A DNA stretch of 64,000 bases from Staphylotrichum longicolle. Its lineage: Eukaryota; Ascomycota; Sordariomycetes; Sordariales; Chaetomiaceae. The stretch is from the NCBI GenBank assembly GCA_019096155.1, contig JAHCVI010000001.1:1612001-1676000 (forward strand). The letters run 5' to 3'. Below are positions 22,719-32,987 of the stretch, one piece after another. Every line of letters starts with the position of its first letter. The first letter of the stretch is position 1. The notes under the pieces are model-generated. The model saw only the letters and a list, made by a program, of their open reading frames with translations, ran no database searches and was not told the DNA's origin. A program made the translations under genes and the position numbers.

Positions 22719-23642
22719 GGATCGGGGGGAGGACAGCAGGAGCAGGAGCAGTCGCGGTGAGAGCCGGCGGGGGCAGCGGCAGCGGAGGAGTACTATAGCA
22801 GTTCGCGGTCGAGATCGCCGCCGGTGCCAGCCAAGCGCGGAAGGGTTGACGGTTGAGTGGGCGAAAGGCTGGGCTGGAAGGTGGTTGTTGATAGAAGGGC
22901 TCGAGGAGATTGTAAGCGGTGGTACCAGTGCTATCGAGATCCGATCAATCAAACCAATGGTGTTTTTGAGCTTACAAGAAGATTTAGAAGCGTTTTTTGT
23001 TCTTGTTTGCGTTGGGTCGGATTGTCACGTTTCCCTGCAAGAAGCTGCCGTCTTGACTAGTCTCTCCCAATCTACTAGCATAGCCATAGCAAGACACACA
23101 CATACCCATATCATTTGAGCGCACGTATGCCACGCTTCAAGTCCACGTCTAAGCTGTGGCCTCAATGTTTTGTCGCGGATGATACGTTGGGGGTATGCCT
23201 TGAAGTCCGCGTCGCTTGCCTCTTTATCAAGACCCCTGGCACTCTGCTCTTTCGCCCAATTTAAAACCTACAAAGCCGAAGCCTGTATTATGGCGGAGAA
23301 CCGCGCCTTCCGTTCACCCCACTTACGAGGGATTTGCTACAAAACGGCTCAGGAGATGGATAGCTTTTGCCACTTTAAATTGCACTCACCACACGTTGCT
23401 CAGCAGCAAGTGAGAGCCTGCCTTGGGCCAGAGATTGGTCAGCTAGTGTGTGGATGGCTGAGCTAACTACTGAGGGTGAGCTGGGGCTGAGCGGTTGCGG
23501 CTGACACACCTGGGGTAAAGAGGCCTCTGGTTGATATATCAGGCTGACCTGCGGCCTCGCGGCACCGAATTAATGGAACGGAAGACTTCCAAACTGTCCC
23601 ACTCCCACCGCTCGTACTTCTTTCGTCAGTTGCGAGCACATT
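22719..23642. other. 3' region of CWC22 and flank of the HET gene
   Basis: The first 138 bases may still be CWC22 coding sequence (see that entry). The rest, from about 22860, shows no supported gene and is visibly less GC-rich than the neighbouring coding regions. Confidence 0.45.
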
Positions 23643-24858
23643 ATGGCCGACAGAATTACTTACTTCTGGAAACTGACAACATACTCACTCACCATACCTT
23701 TTCGGCTCTTTGGATATCGGTTATCCGCCGGATTCTGGTTACGATGGACCAAAGATGTTGTAAATCCATCACGCCCCAACGATGTATGTATGCGTCCGAT
23801 CGCAGCAATGTCTTAAGCCTAACACTTGTTGTGATGTACAGAGTCGTATCCCGACGCACTATCAATACGAAGCTCTCCCATCCGACATGCACGTCCGCGT
23901 ACTAGAGCTTCACCCAGGATCTGGTGACCAGCCACTTTCCGGAACCCTCCGATCCATATCCTTAGAGTCTCTTGTCGAGTGTGAGGCACTCTCATACGTC
24001 TGGGGTACCCCATCTGGAGGAGAAATTGACCTCGGTAGCGGCCAGTGTCTCTCCATCGGGTTTAACCTCAAGGAGGCCCTGCACTATATCCGGCACCCAC
24101 AACGCCCGCGAATGCTGTGGATCGACGCCATATGCATCAATCAGGACGATATCCATGAAAAGTCGCATCAGGTCCAACTCATGGCAGAAATCTACTCGAG
24201 GTGCGAGTCGGTCCTGGTTTGGCTGGGTACCGCGACGCCGCACTCGCACTTGGGCTTGGAGATCCTGTCGTACCTCGCCAACAGTGACAGACGATTCGAC
24301 AATGGCAGCGCCCCGTGGGAGCGCGTCCCGGACATTACGGTGGGGGCCGCGCTACGGGACATCCTCGAGAGGCCGTACTTCCAACGTCTCTGGGTCGTTC
24401 AGGAAGCGGCTCTCGCACGGCGGGTCACGATGCAACTGGGTCACACGTGCATCGAATGGTCAAGCGGGACCCCGACACGCAAGTTTCTGGCGCGGATCAA
24501 GTTGGCCGAGCTGTCGCCGTCGTGGGAGCAGTCGGGCCAGTTGCGCAACGCCATCGATTTCCAGCCCATGCGCGAACTGCTTGAGCAGAGCCTCGCGACA
24601 GACGCGAAGCGGAGAGGAGTCCTCGAAGTGCCTTCGCTCTTGGACGTTGTTCACTCCATTCGCCATAGGAAAGTCGTAGACCCACGCGACCGTATATATG
24701 GTGTTATGAGCCTCGCTGTGCCGGGGGAGATCGCAAACCTGGTGCCGGATTATACTTTGTCGTGGGAGGAGACTTACCGGCGATTCTACGATTTGGTTCA
24801 CAGCCGGGTTTTGCAGGATCCTGAGGCCTCATTCGAAGATATCAGGCGAGGATTTTAA
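23643..24858 (+). CDS. HET-domain (heterokaryon incompatibility) protein, short
   Basis: Exons 23643-23783 and 23842-24858 give 385 aa; the 58-base intron has a GTATGT donor, CCTAAC branch sequence and TACAG acceptor, and the 47-residue first exon joins in frame to SRIPTHYQYEALPSDM. The three HET blocks are present: CEALSYVWGTP; MLWIDAICINQDDIHEKSHQ with YSRCESVLVWLG; and YFQRLWVVQEAALAR. A fourth conserved part, DPRDRIYGVMSLA with PDYTLSWEETYRRFYDL, follows. In known cases HET domains trigger cell death after non-self fusion, but most family members have unknown partners. The protein stops soon after this part (EDIRRGF), whereas many HET proteins run 600 aa or more; it may be naturally short, C-terminally truncated, or have an unseen exon. 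An ATG at 23782 is an alternative start if the intron is not used. Confidence 0.82.
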
Positions 24859-25865
24859 CGCCGCCGGGGTTGTCGTTCGATCCAACATGGAGTGACAGAT
24901 CATTACTGACGGCGTTAGGGAATGGGGGCAGTCGAGTGAGCAGTCACCCTGGGCAACAATCATGCCGCGATTCACGAGGTCAACAAGGCAGTCGACGCGG
25001 CGTCAGATCGGCGTGGTGTAAGATCAATGTGGTCTCAGCCGGGATCGATGTGTTACAGTAGGGCTACAAGGAAACGCCAATTTGTTTGGTTTGAGGGAAG
25101 CTCAACGCCGAACAAACAACAAGTGCAGTCACATCGAACCCCATCCTGTTTACTACCTCCCCAAATGTGTAGCTTGAGCCATTTTAGCTGTTCGTAACCA
25201 TCTTTCCGGGCCTGGAGGGTCTGATACTCGAGTTTACCCCGAGCATGGGGGTTGTATGTGGTAACGTGCAAATATGTTTCAACGGTGTCTTTTCTGATCC
25301 TGGAGTTGACAGAGCAGTCTCCTGCTCTGACCTGCCCCTTTATGGTATGCTGCTCACAGGCTTGCAGGAGGAAACGCTTCAGATTACACACACAGGGAAG
25401 ACGGATCACTCGAGTTGGCTGTGCATGATTCTGATTCGGGCCTGTGCCTGCATTTTGGGGTATGTCCTCCTAACTCAGTCCCTTGCATCCTGTTACAATC
25501 TTGATCCCTTGACGCAATTGAGAATTGAGTGCACAAAAAAAAAAAAAAAAAAAAAAAAAGAAAAAAGAGATCCGCGGCCAAGTCAGGCCCATTCCTCCTC
25601 ACCCCCCTTATCAACCCAGACATATACACGCCAAAGCCACAAACCGAGAAGTCGCCAACGAGAAGAATTTTGTAAGCGAAGTAACCCGTCGAACCAAAAA
25701 AATGAAAAATAACGCAGCGGCCGAGTAGAAGTCGGAGGGAAAAACGGAAACAAAGAGAAAAATGATTAACCTCCGCCCACTACCTTATCCTCCCCCCTAT
25801 CATCTCCCCCCCCAACCAGCAACACCACCACCAACCCGCCCCAAAGCCCCCTCCACAACAAGCGC
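24859..25865. other. Non-coding stretch with a 25-A tract
   Basis: No supported gene between the HET gene and the end of the convergent pheromone-receptor gene. It contains an uninterrupted A25 run at 25535-25559, followed by A-rich sequence. No reverse transcriptase or transposase fragment was recognised. Confidence 0.5.
25535..25559 (+). repeat. A25 homopolymer
   Basis: Twenty-five consecutive A, then an A-rich purine stretch to about 25566. It could be a simple mononucleotide repeat or the tail of an old retroposed copy; nothing upstream was recognised as a source gene. Confidence 0.9.
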
Positions 25866-28009
25866 CTAGCTCGCCGCGCTCGAGAACCGTGCCACCCTCA
25901 CCCGCGGCCCATTCCCAGTCTCCCCCTGCCCCTCACCATCCCCATCCAAATCCATCGACCGCCGCGCAATGCTCGTCTCGACTCGCACCCCGCCGCAGCC
26001 GCCGCCGCCGCTCGTTGCAGTTCCGGCTTCTAAATCCGAGTCCCATTGCCCTGCGCCAGAGCTGGGGCGCCCTGGTATTGGGCTTTTTTGTGGGTTGTGG
26101 TTGTCGTCGTTGGCGTCGGCCCAGACGCGGGTGTCGACGCCGATTGTCGGGTTGCGCGGGGTGGGTTCGTAAGGGATGGGGGTGGTGGAAGCGGTGGGTG
26201 TTGGTCTTGTCCAGGGGGCGGGTACGGCATGTTGTTTTGATGAGGTGGTGGTTGTTGTTTGATGTTGTTGCTGGTTGAGGGTGGGTGCCGCTTCGGAGGG
26301 AGGAGGACGAGGCGGTTGTGAGGGACGGGGTGGAGGCGTCGTTGTCGGCAGTGGTGTCGGCTGTTGCTGCTGGTGGCGGGGTCTTTTTGTAAGGGATCGG
26401 AGGGCGGGGAAGCGGGGAGGGGGTCTGGCGAAGGGGGTGGGGAGGAGGGTGAAGGGGTTGCGGGCTGCTGGGGGAGGTGGGGAGGAGGTGATTTGGGCGG
26501 TGGCGGTGTCGATGTCGGCGGTGTCAAGGTCGGGCCAGGGGTTGGTTGGAGTAGAGGTGGTGGCGGCGGCGGTTTTCTCGGGGTGGGAGATGGGTTCGGT
26601 GCCACTCATGGTGAAGTCCTTGGGTTGCGGCTGGGTCATGGAGCATGAGCGCGCCCTGTCGGCGCGGCTCGCGACGGAGACTTGCTCGGCGGTGGGGAGG
26701 AGACTGTCCTTGCGGGTGGATGTGGTGCTGCTGTTGCGGCGAGGTTAGTATGACAGGGAATGAAGCGTAGAGGGTTGGACGTACTTTGACCCAAGCAGAC
26801 TCTTGCCACGCAGGGGGTGAATGAGGGAGCCCCAGCTGAACCGGGAACTACGCTTTGGGCGAGGCACGTATTCCTCCTTCAGCTTGGGGAAGACGTAGCC
26901 CAGACCGACGGTGAGGAGCATCTCGCGGTACATGTTGAGAGCCTCTGGAGTAGTCCCAAAGGGGATGAAGACGGCAATGCCGGCGAGCTCGCCGATAAAG
27001 GCAATGGCCAAGGCGGAGAAGCTCATCAAGTCAGACGTGGTGAAGGAGATGAAGTAGATGTTGTAAGGGTCCGGGCCGAAGTGGAGCGCCTCAAAGTCGT
27101 AGGGTAGGCTCCAGGGGGCTCCGTCGACAATGTTCACGAAGAGGAGAATCATGACGAGCGGCAACACTAGAACGATGCAGGCAAGGGTCATGAAGTAGAG
27201 CTTCTTCCTGACCCGGTCCTGCCTGGCCGCAGCGATACCGTCCTGGGAACGGGAGACGTCTCTGGTGACCCGGTCAATCTTGCGATAGCGGTAGAACGTC
27301 ACAACTAGGCCCTGTCAGCGACTGCTTAGCTTTGCAATGTCATGTGTCTTTACTCACATGCCATGATGGCAGCGGCGACGGCGAAGACAGGGGTGGGGAT
27401 GATGTAGAAGACGAGGTAGATCCAGCCGGGGTAATACATGGCACTGCACCCAACCAGGGTCGACACGTTATATCGACCAAAGGTGGCGAAGTAGGTGAGA
27501 ACGACCTGGAGAACGGGGACGGTGAAGATGACGAGGGCCGAGACGATGCGCTGACGCCGCCTCTCGCTCCTTGTCGGTGTGACGGCGCGGTTGAGGGCGA
27601 CCTTGGAGGCTAGGCCACGCATGATCTCAAACAGGCTGATGTTGAAGGCCGAGTGGAGGGCGAAGAAGGTGTAGGCTTGGAAGTCACACCAGGCGTCACC
27701 CTTCCACCACGTCTCGACATTGTCGTTGCGCCATATGAGGGCGTTGACGACGGTCATGAAGTTGAGGATCAGCAGCATGACGCAGAATACGGTGCCTCCA
27801 AACTCTCCATTTCGCCATAGGAGACGGGCGGGCACCCAGGTGACAAACAGGGAGACGATGCCGAGGAAGACTCTGAAGAAGAGGTTGACCTGGAGGGCTG
27901 TGGAGGTGTAAGGGGGTCCGCGTCCGAGGCGGTCCTCGGGAGTTGTCAACCAAGGAACACCCGGGAGGTCCCACTTGTTGAAGGGTCGTGAGCTGTTGGT
28001 TGAGTTCAT
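25866..28009 (-). CDS. pre-1: a-factor-type pheromone receptor (STE3 / PRE-1 class GPCR)
   Basis: Seven-helix receptor for the lipopeptide mating pheromone, acting through a heterotrimeric G protein. Exons on the minus strand: 28009-27358, 27304-26785 and 26730-25866, giving 678 aa. Exon 1 carries five helices, including LFFRVFLGIVSLFVTWVPAR, VFCVMLLILNFMTVVNALIW and LVFYIIPTPVFAVAAAIMAF; exon 2 carries two more, YFMTLACIVLVLPLVMILLF and LMSFSALAIAFIGELAGIAV. The WC before helix 3, the basic loop YRYRKIDRVTRDVSRSQDGI and the Pro in helix 5 fit STE3 receptors. The third exon is a long cytoplasmic tail, Pro/Thr/Ser-rich with poly-Gln, as in filamentous ascomycete PRE-1 proteins. Intron donors GTGAGT and GTACGT are normal, and ACTAACC precedes the last acceptor, which has an alternative CAGCAG choice. 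The symbol is by analogy with Neurospora. Confidence 0.9.
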
Positions 28010-29289
28010 GATGAGTGAGTGGTGGTCGGGTCTGAGAAGGCAATGAAGGTGGAGTCGCCGAAGGAAAGGAGGGAGCGATCTCCCCCAAAGGCAGACGTCA
28101 GGGACACGTTGACGCCGAGGGTTTCACCAAGGGCAATCCGATGAAGTCGAAGCTGGCTCTGGGGCGAAGAAGAGATACGCAGAAGGGCGAGAGAGACTCT
28201 GGTAACGGCAACTCAGTCAACATAAAGGAAGACGACGGCGAGAGGAGTGCCAAGGGGCGGCAGGAGTTGCACCCCATGGCCATTGCTCTATTGCTCCATT
28301 GGCTTATTGACAGAAAGCAGTCCATTGAGACTTTGAGACAGCAGACGCAGAAGACCCCACTGTGATGATGGTGTTGCGGACAGGTTCTTGGTGAGAAGCG
28401 CTGAATAACCCTATTGAAGCTCTATTCAGACCCAAAAGGGGCAAGGCTCAGCGGCGGCAGAGGGTTGGTTCCGCCCAAGTCAACAAAGACGTCAAAAGCG
28501 AGCTCGCCGCTTCTGACTGCGAACAGCCCCGACTCCAGGGGTTTGAATTCATTGCCAAAGACTCATATTCGACAAGTCCGGCGTGGGAATGCGATGCATC
28601 ATGGCCGACTCTAAGTGCAATCTGCCTCAGGTCGCGGTCTGGAGGTTGAGGCTTGTCGCGGCCGCTGCCACTTCTGGGCACTGCCTGGGCATCTCGTCTG
28701 ACTGCTTCTTTTTTCTGAGACACAGGCAGTGACTCGCGTGTGTTTCTGCGCTTATGCGCTTCTGCTGCAGAATCAGTTGGCTGTCACGACGCAGCACACC
28801 GAGCACATTCAGAGCGGGCAATTATTGGGCGATCAGTCGATGCAGCACCTCCGGAACCTGATCCGGCGGTAAAATGGCCAAGGCGCGGCTGTGCATCTCC
28901 CGGCAGCGTTCCGATGCGGCAATTCGGCGATTGCGGCCAAGGCAAACAAGCAAATCTAGGGATGATGAGATTCGAGACTTGCGGTGATGGTGGTGTGTGC
29001 CGAAGTGGGTTGACTGGAGCCTGGAAAGTGGAAACCCATGTTAACGTTGAGCCAGCCTCTGGAGGAGCAAGCCATACTCCGTGGGGGTCACTGTGGCTGA
29101 AGCTTCGGCACGAGCCACAAAACCCCCGAAAGAGCGGTTCGCGTCTCAGCAATCAAACGCGACGAGGAGCCCGCGCACTTCGTACAGGGTACCTATCGAT
29201 AATTCATCCACTCTGCGAGATCGTATCCCACCAGCTTTTCTTTGGCTAGGAAACAAGCAAAACGTACATAACAAAACAAACATAAAAAA
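28010..29289. promoter_or_regulatory. Divergent promoter region, pheromone receptor and RIM1
   Basis: About 1.3 kb between two start codons on opposite strands. No gene seen. It should contain the promoter of the pheromone receptor (minus) and of the mitochondrial SSB gene (plus). I could not pick out a pheromone-response type element with confidence. Confidence 0.5.
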
Positions 29290-29848
29290 ATGTCGGCTTT
29301 CCTCCGCACCACCTCCCGCGCCATCGCCCGCCCCTCGACGGCGGCGCGCACCTTCAGCTCGACGGCCTCGCGCCCTGTCGCCCGCATCACCATCGTCGGC
29401 AACCTCGCCGACACCCCTGAGCTGCGCGCCTCGAGCACGGGGCGCGAGTACCTGCGCTACGCGGTCGCCAGCAACACGGGGAGCGGCGAGAACCGCAAGA
29501 CCAGCTGGTTCAACGTCAGCTCCTTCGAGAAGGAGGGCCCCCGCCGGGACTTTCTCCAAGGGCTCCAGAAGGGGTGCGTTTCCATCTCACCGGTCGTGCC
29601 AGTTTGTGGTGTGGAGGGGTGACTAACGGGGAGAGTGTAGCACGATGGTCATGGTCGAGGGCGAGGCGTCCATGTCGAGCTACGTGGATGCTGAGGGCAA
29701 GCCGCGCCAGGTGTTGAACATCACACAGCGTATGTTGCCATCATTCGTCGATTCAGGTCGGCTCAAGACACTGACAGCGACAGGGAACCTTGACGTCCTG
29801 CGCCGGCCCTACAACCCCGCAGCCGGGGAGGGCGAGCAGCAGCAGTAA
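29290..29848 (+). CDS. rim1: Mitochondrial single-stranded DNA-binding protein (RIM1 type)
   Basis: Binds single-stranded mtDNA during replication as an OB-fold tetramer. Exons 29290-29573, 29641-29729 and 29784-29848 join to 145 aa. The first 28 residues (MSAFLRTTSRAIARPSTAAR then TFSSTAS) are rich in Arg, Ser and Ala without acids, a matrix-targeting presequence. The OB domain follows: ARITIVGNLADTPELRAS, GREYLRYAVASNTGSGENRK, TSWFNVSSFEKEGPRRDFL, MVMVEGEASMSSYVDAEGKP and RQVLNITQRNLDVLRRP. This strand order matches bacterial and mitochondrial SSB. The C-terminus is short and lacks the acidic DFxxxIPF tip of bacterial SSB, as usual in mitochondrial forms. The second intron is 54 bases and leaves the frame open, so unspliced reading would insert a few wrong residues. 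The ATG follows an A-rich leader ending in seven A. Confidence 0.92.
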
Positions 29849-30342
29849 ACTTGGGTTCCGGTGTCGAGATCCTGGTTGAGTCTCAGTCAAACTGTGTAAA
29901 TTGACGGAAGACAACGATGAATGCTCTCCTCTCCGCGGCTGTATTGAACGGGATCGCAAGTTGCCTCCAAGTGTAAGGGGAAGGGTGTATTATAACTATC
30001 TGTCGAGTACTATACCAATGGAATTTTCTTTGTGCACAAAATACTATGATGTGTCTGATGACTTGACATGGCCCGAACAATGTGAATAGCTCTACCATTG
30101 ACTCCACTCAAGAGCATCCTCACCTCCAATCTGTCTCTCTCTCTCTCTCTCTGTGAGCTCTGTGCCCGAATTGCCAAGCCATCCGGGGTCAAGCCAGGGT
30201 GGAGCCGGCACGACATGCCCATGCCCACTTGGCGCCCCTTATCGGTTATCGCTCATCGATTTTCTGGACTTCGCGCCCTTCACTTTGTCCATCCCCATCA
30301 CCGCTTTCGGCACTCTACGCTCCAGCTGGCGAATTCACAGCC
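29849..30342. other. Intergenic stretch between RIM1 and MTO1
   Basis: No gene. It contains a CT dinucleotide run at 30134-30152 and should hold the RIM1 3' end and the MTO1 promoter and leader. Confidence 0.5.
30134..30152 (+). repeat. (TC)n microsatellite upstream of MTO1
   Basis: About nine uninterrupted TC units roughly 190 bases before the MTO1 start codon, similar in kind and position to the tract upstream of the C2H2 gene. Confidence 0.8.
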
Positions 30343-32555
30343 ATGTCGAAGCTGTGGCTTCCCAGGGGGATCAGCAGGCCACTCCGGCGGCCAGTGCGCC
30401 GGAATAGAGCCAGCCTTGACAGACGGCGGACCTTTGCCACAGTTGGCGACGACTCGAGGTGCGCGCGCATTCATTCCCTTCTGGGTGCTCTCGACGCGCA
30501 AGGGGCCGCTTTGCTAACTCTCAACCTCCAAATTACAGACCCTTCGATGTCGTCGTCATTGGCGGCGGCCATGCCGGTGCCGAAGCATGCGCCGCCGCGG
30601 CCCGCGCGGGCGCCCGCACAGCCCTCATCACCCCCGACATCGACAATCTTGGAACCTGCTCGTGCAACCCGAGCTTCGGCGGCATCGGCAAGGGCACCAT
30701 TCTCCGCGAGATCGACGCCCTGGACGGGCTAGCAGGACGGGTCATCGACAAGGCGGGTTTACAGTTTAAGGTGTTAAACCGCAAGAAGGGGGCGGCAGTC
30801 TGGGGACCCCGCGCCCAAATCGACCGCGCCCTCTACAAGAAGCACATGCGCGAGGAGCTCGAGGCATACCCCAACCTGTCGGTTCTTCTCGGTCGGGTAT
30901 CCGACATTGTCGTCGCCGATAACCAGGGCGACCCCGATGCCGACGGCGCCAAGAGCAAGATCACCGGCGTGCGCCTCGAGTCGGGCGAGGTACTGCCCAC
31001 GAGCCAGGTCATCATCACGACGGGTACATTCCTTGGCGGCGAGATTCACATCGGTCTTGAGGCATATCCGTCGGGGCGAATGGGCGAGCAGGCGACATTT
31101 GGACTGAGCAAGTCGCTGCGCGACGCTGGTTTCCAACTCGGCCGGCTCAAGACGGGTACCCCTCCGCGCATCGCCAAGGGCAGCATCGACTGGGACATCC
31201 TCGATAAACAGTACGGCGACGATCCCCCGATGCCATTCAGCTACCTCAACGACACCGTGGCCGTCCAGGACCAGCTCCTCTGCTACGCCACTTACACCAA
31301 CGAAGCCACCCACGACGTGGTGCGCGCCAACCTCGAAAAGACCATCCACATCCGCGAGACGGTCAAGGGCCCGCGCTACTGCCCCTCGCTCGAGTCCAAG
31401 GTCATCCGCTTCGGCCACCGCGAGCGGCACATCGTGTGGCTCGAGCCCGAAGGGTTCGCCAACGACGTCATCTACCCCAACGGGCTCAGCATGACCATCC
31501 CCGCCGACGCGCAGCACCAGCTCCTGCGCACCATCCGCGGCCTCGAGAACTGCGACATGCTCCAACCGGGCTATGGCGTCGAGTACGACTACGTCGACCC
31601 GCGCTCCCTCAAGCACACGCTCGAGACCAAGGCCATCCGCGGTCTCTTCCTGGCCGGCCAGATCAACGGCACCACGGGCTACGAAGAGGCCGCGGGCCAG
31701 GGCATCCTCGCGGGCATCAACGCCGGCCGCGCCGCCCGCAGCCTCCCGCAGGTCACCCTCTCCCGCGCCGACGCCTACATCGGCATCATGATCGACGACC
31801 TCGTCACCAAGGGCGTCTCCGAGCCCTACCGCATGTTCACCTCCCGCTCCGAGTTCCGCCTGTCCACGCGCCCGGACAACGCCGACACCCGCCTGACCCC
31901 GTCCGGCCGGGACTGGGGCGTCGTCTCGGACGCCCGCTGGCGCCGCTTCCGCGACGACGAGCAGCGCGCCGCCGACCTCAAGCGCGTGCTGCGCGACACG
32001 CTGCTCACGCCCGACGCCTGGCGCCGCGCCGGCGTGCCCGTCAACGTCGCGGGCGGGATGGACGAGGGCAAGCGCTGGGACGGGTGCAGCGTGCTGCGGC
32101 TGCCCGGGGTCGCGCCCGCGCACCTCGTGGCCGCGGGGATCCCGGGCATGACAGACCGAGACTTCCCCGCGCGCATCCGGGAGCGCGTGGTGGTGGAGAC
32201 GGTGTACGAGCCGTACGTCAAGATGGAAGGGCTCGAGGCGGCCAAGATGCGCCGGGACGAGGACCTGCGGCTGCCGGGGGACCTGGACTACGAGGGCATC
32301 CACGGCCTGTCCATCGTCGAGAAGACGGTGCTCGGCGCCGCGCGGCCCGAGAGCATCGCGCAGGCGAGGCGGATCGAGGGGATGACGCCCGCGGGGCTGT
32401 TGCGGTTGCTGAGGTATGTGAGGCGGGCAGAGAGGACGGTGCGACGCGGTGGGGACAGGGACGGGGGAGGCAAGGTGGTTCTGGAGGGGCTGGATGTGAC
32501 GGGTGTGGAGGACCTCGAGACGCTGGATGCCAAGAGTCGCGTGGCCGAGTTGTAA
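30343..32555 (+). CDS. mto1: Mitochondrial tRNA uridine-5-carboxymethylaminomethyl modification enzyme (MTO1/MnmG)
   Basis: FAD enzyme that, with the GTPase MSS1/MnmE, modifies the wobble uridine of mitochondrial tRNAs. Exons 30343-30458 and 30539-32555 give 710 aa. Exon 1 is a basic presequence (MSKLWLPRGISRPLRRPVRR). Exon 2 opens with the Rossmann motif VVVIGGGHAGAEACAAAARA, then the GTCSCNPSFGGIGKG loop that includes a catalytic Cys in the family. Both MnmG signatures are present: GPRYCPSLESK, and AGQINGTTGYEEAAGQG ending in LAGINA. The MFTSRSEFRLSTRPDNADTR block and C-terminal helices (LDYEGIHGLSIVEK, GMTPAGLLRLLRYVRR) complete the family plan. The intron has a GCTAAC branch sequence and TTACAG acceptor. 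The high third-position GC makes long meaningless frames on other strands and phases. It lies between RIM1 (same strand) and CRD1 (convergent). Confidence 0.94.
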
Positions 32556-32987
32556 TCTAGGGGGTGGCGGGGTTGTATTGTACGCTACGTGTTTGGAAGC
32601 AAAAGGGGATCTACACTTGTCTTGTATATTTAGCCATGCATGGAGCAAAGGGTCAGTCAGAACGTCAGGACAGGCTGGGTTAGACGGTCGGCGTTTTTTA
32701 AAAAAGGGAATGATTACTCGAGAATTTTGCTTGCTACCTAGTATTCACAGAAATTGTTACAACGCCTGCCGTCTGCTGCGCCCACGCCACGCCACGCCGT
32801 TGTTGGCCGTCGCGATGCGCGGGATTGTTCAAAACGACGCACCGGGCTAACAGAAGGGTATTCTTGCCTACTGCAATGTCCAGACAACCGGCGGGGGAGG
32901 GTGTGTCTCGGGGATGTGTCCTCCCCCCGATCTTATTGTCCAACCGTTGAGATGATGGGGGGGAGGAGAGATACGTCCCCGGATATT
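32556..32987. terminator. Convergent 3' ends of MTO1 and CRD1
   Basis: About 430 bases between two stop codons facing each other. No gene. The region must contain both polyadenylation regions; no specific signal is singled out. Confidence 0.45.

Noticed and set aside
21555..22952. 465-codon minus-strand frame opposite the CWC22 C-terminal half
   Set aside because: Antisense shadow of MA3 and RS-tail coding sequence, Arg/Pro-rich without a recognisable fold.
23100..25865. Transposable element in the AT-richer HET-gene neighbourhood
   Set aside because: No transposase, reverse transcriptase, terminal repeats or target-site duplication could be seen; only a poly-A tract is present.
31436..32560. 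374-codon plus-strand frame inside MTO1
   Set aside because: A shifted reading of MTO1 made of Arg/Pro/His repeats; no start context and no domain.
30774..32648. 624-codon open frame antisense to MTO1
   Set aside because: High third-position GC removes stops on the opposite strand. The sense strand has complete MnmG signatures, while the antisense shows no domain.
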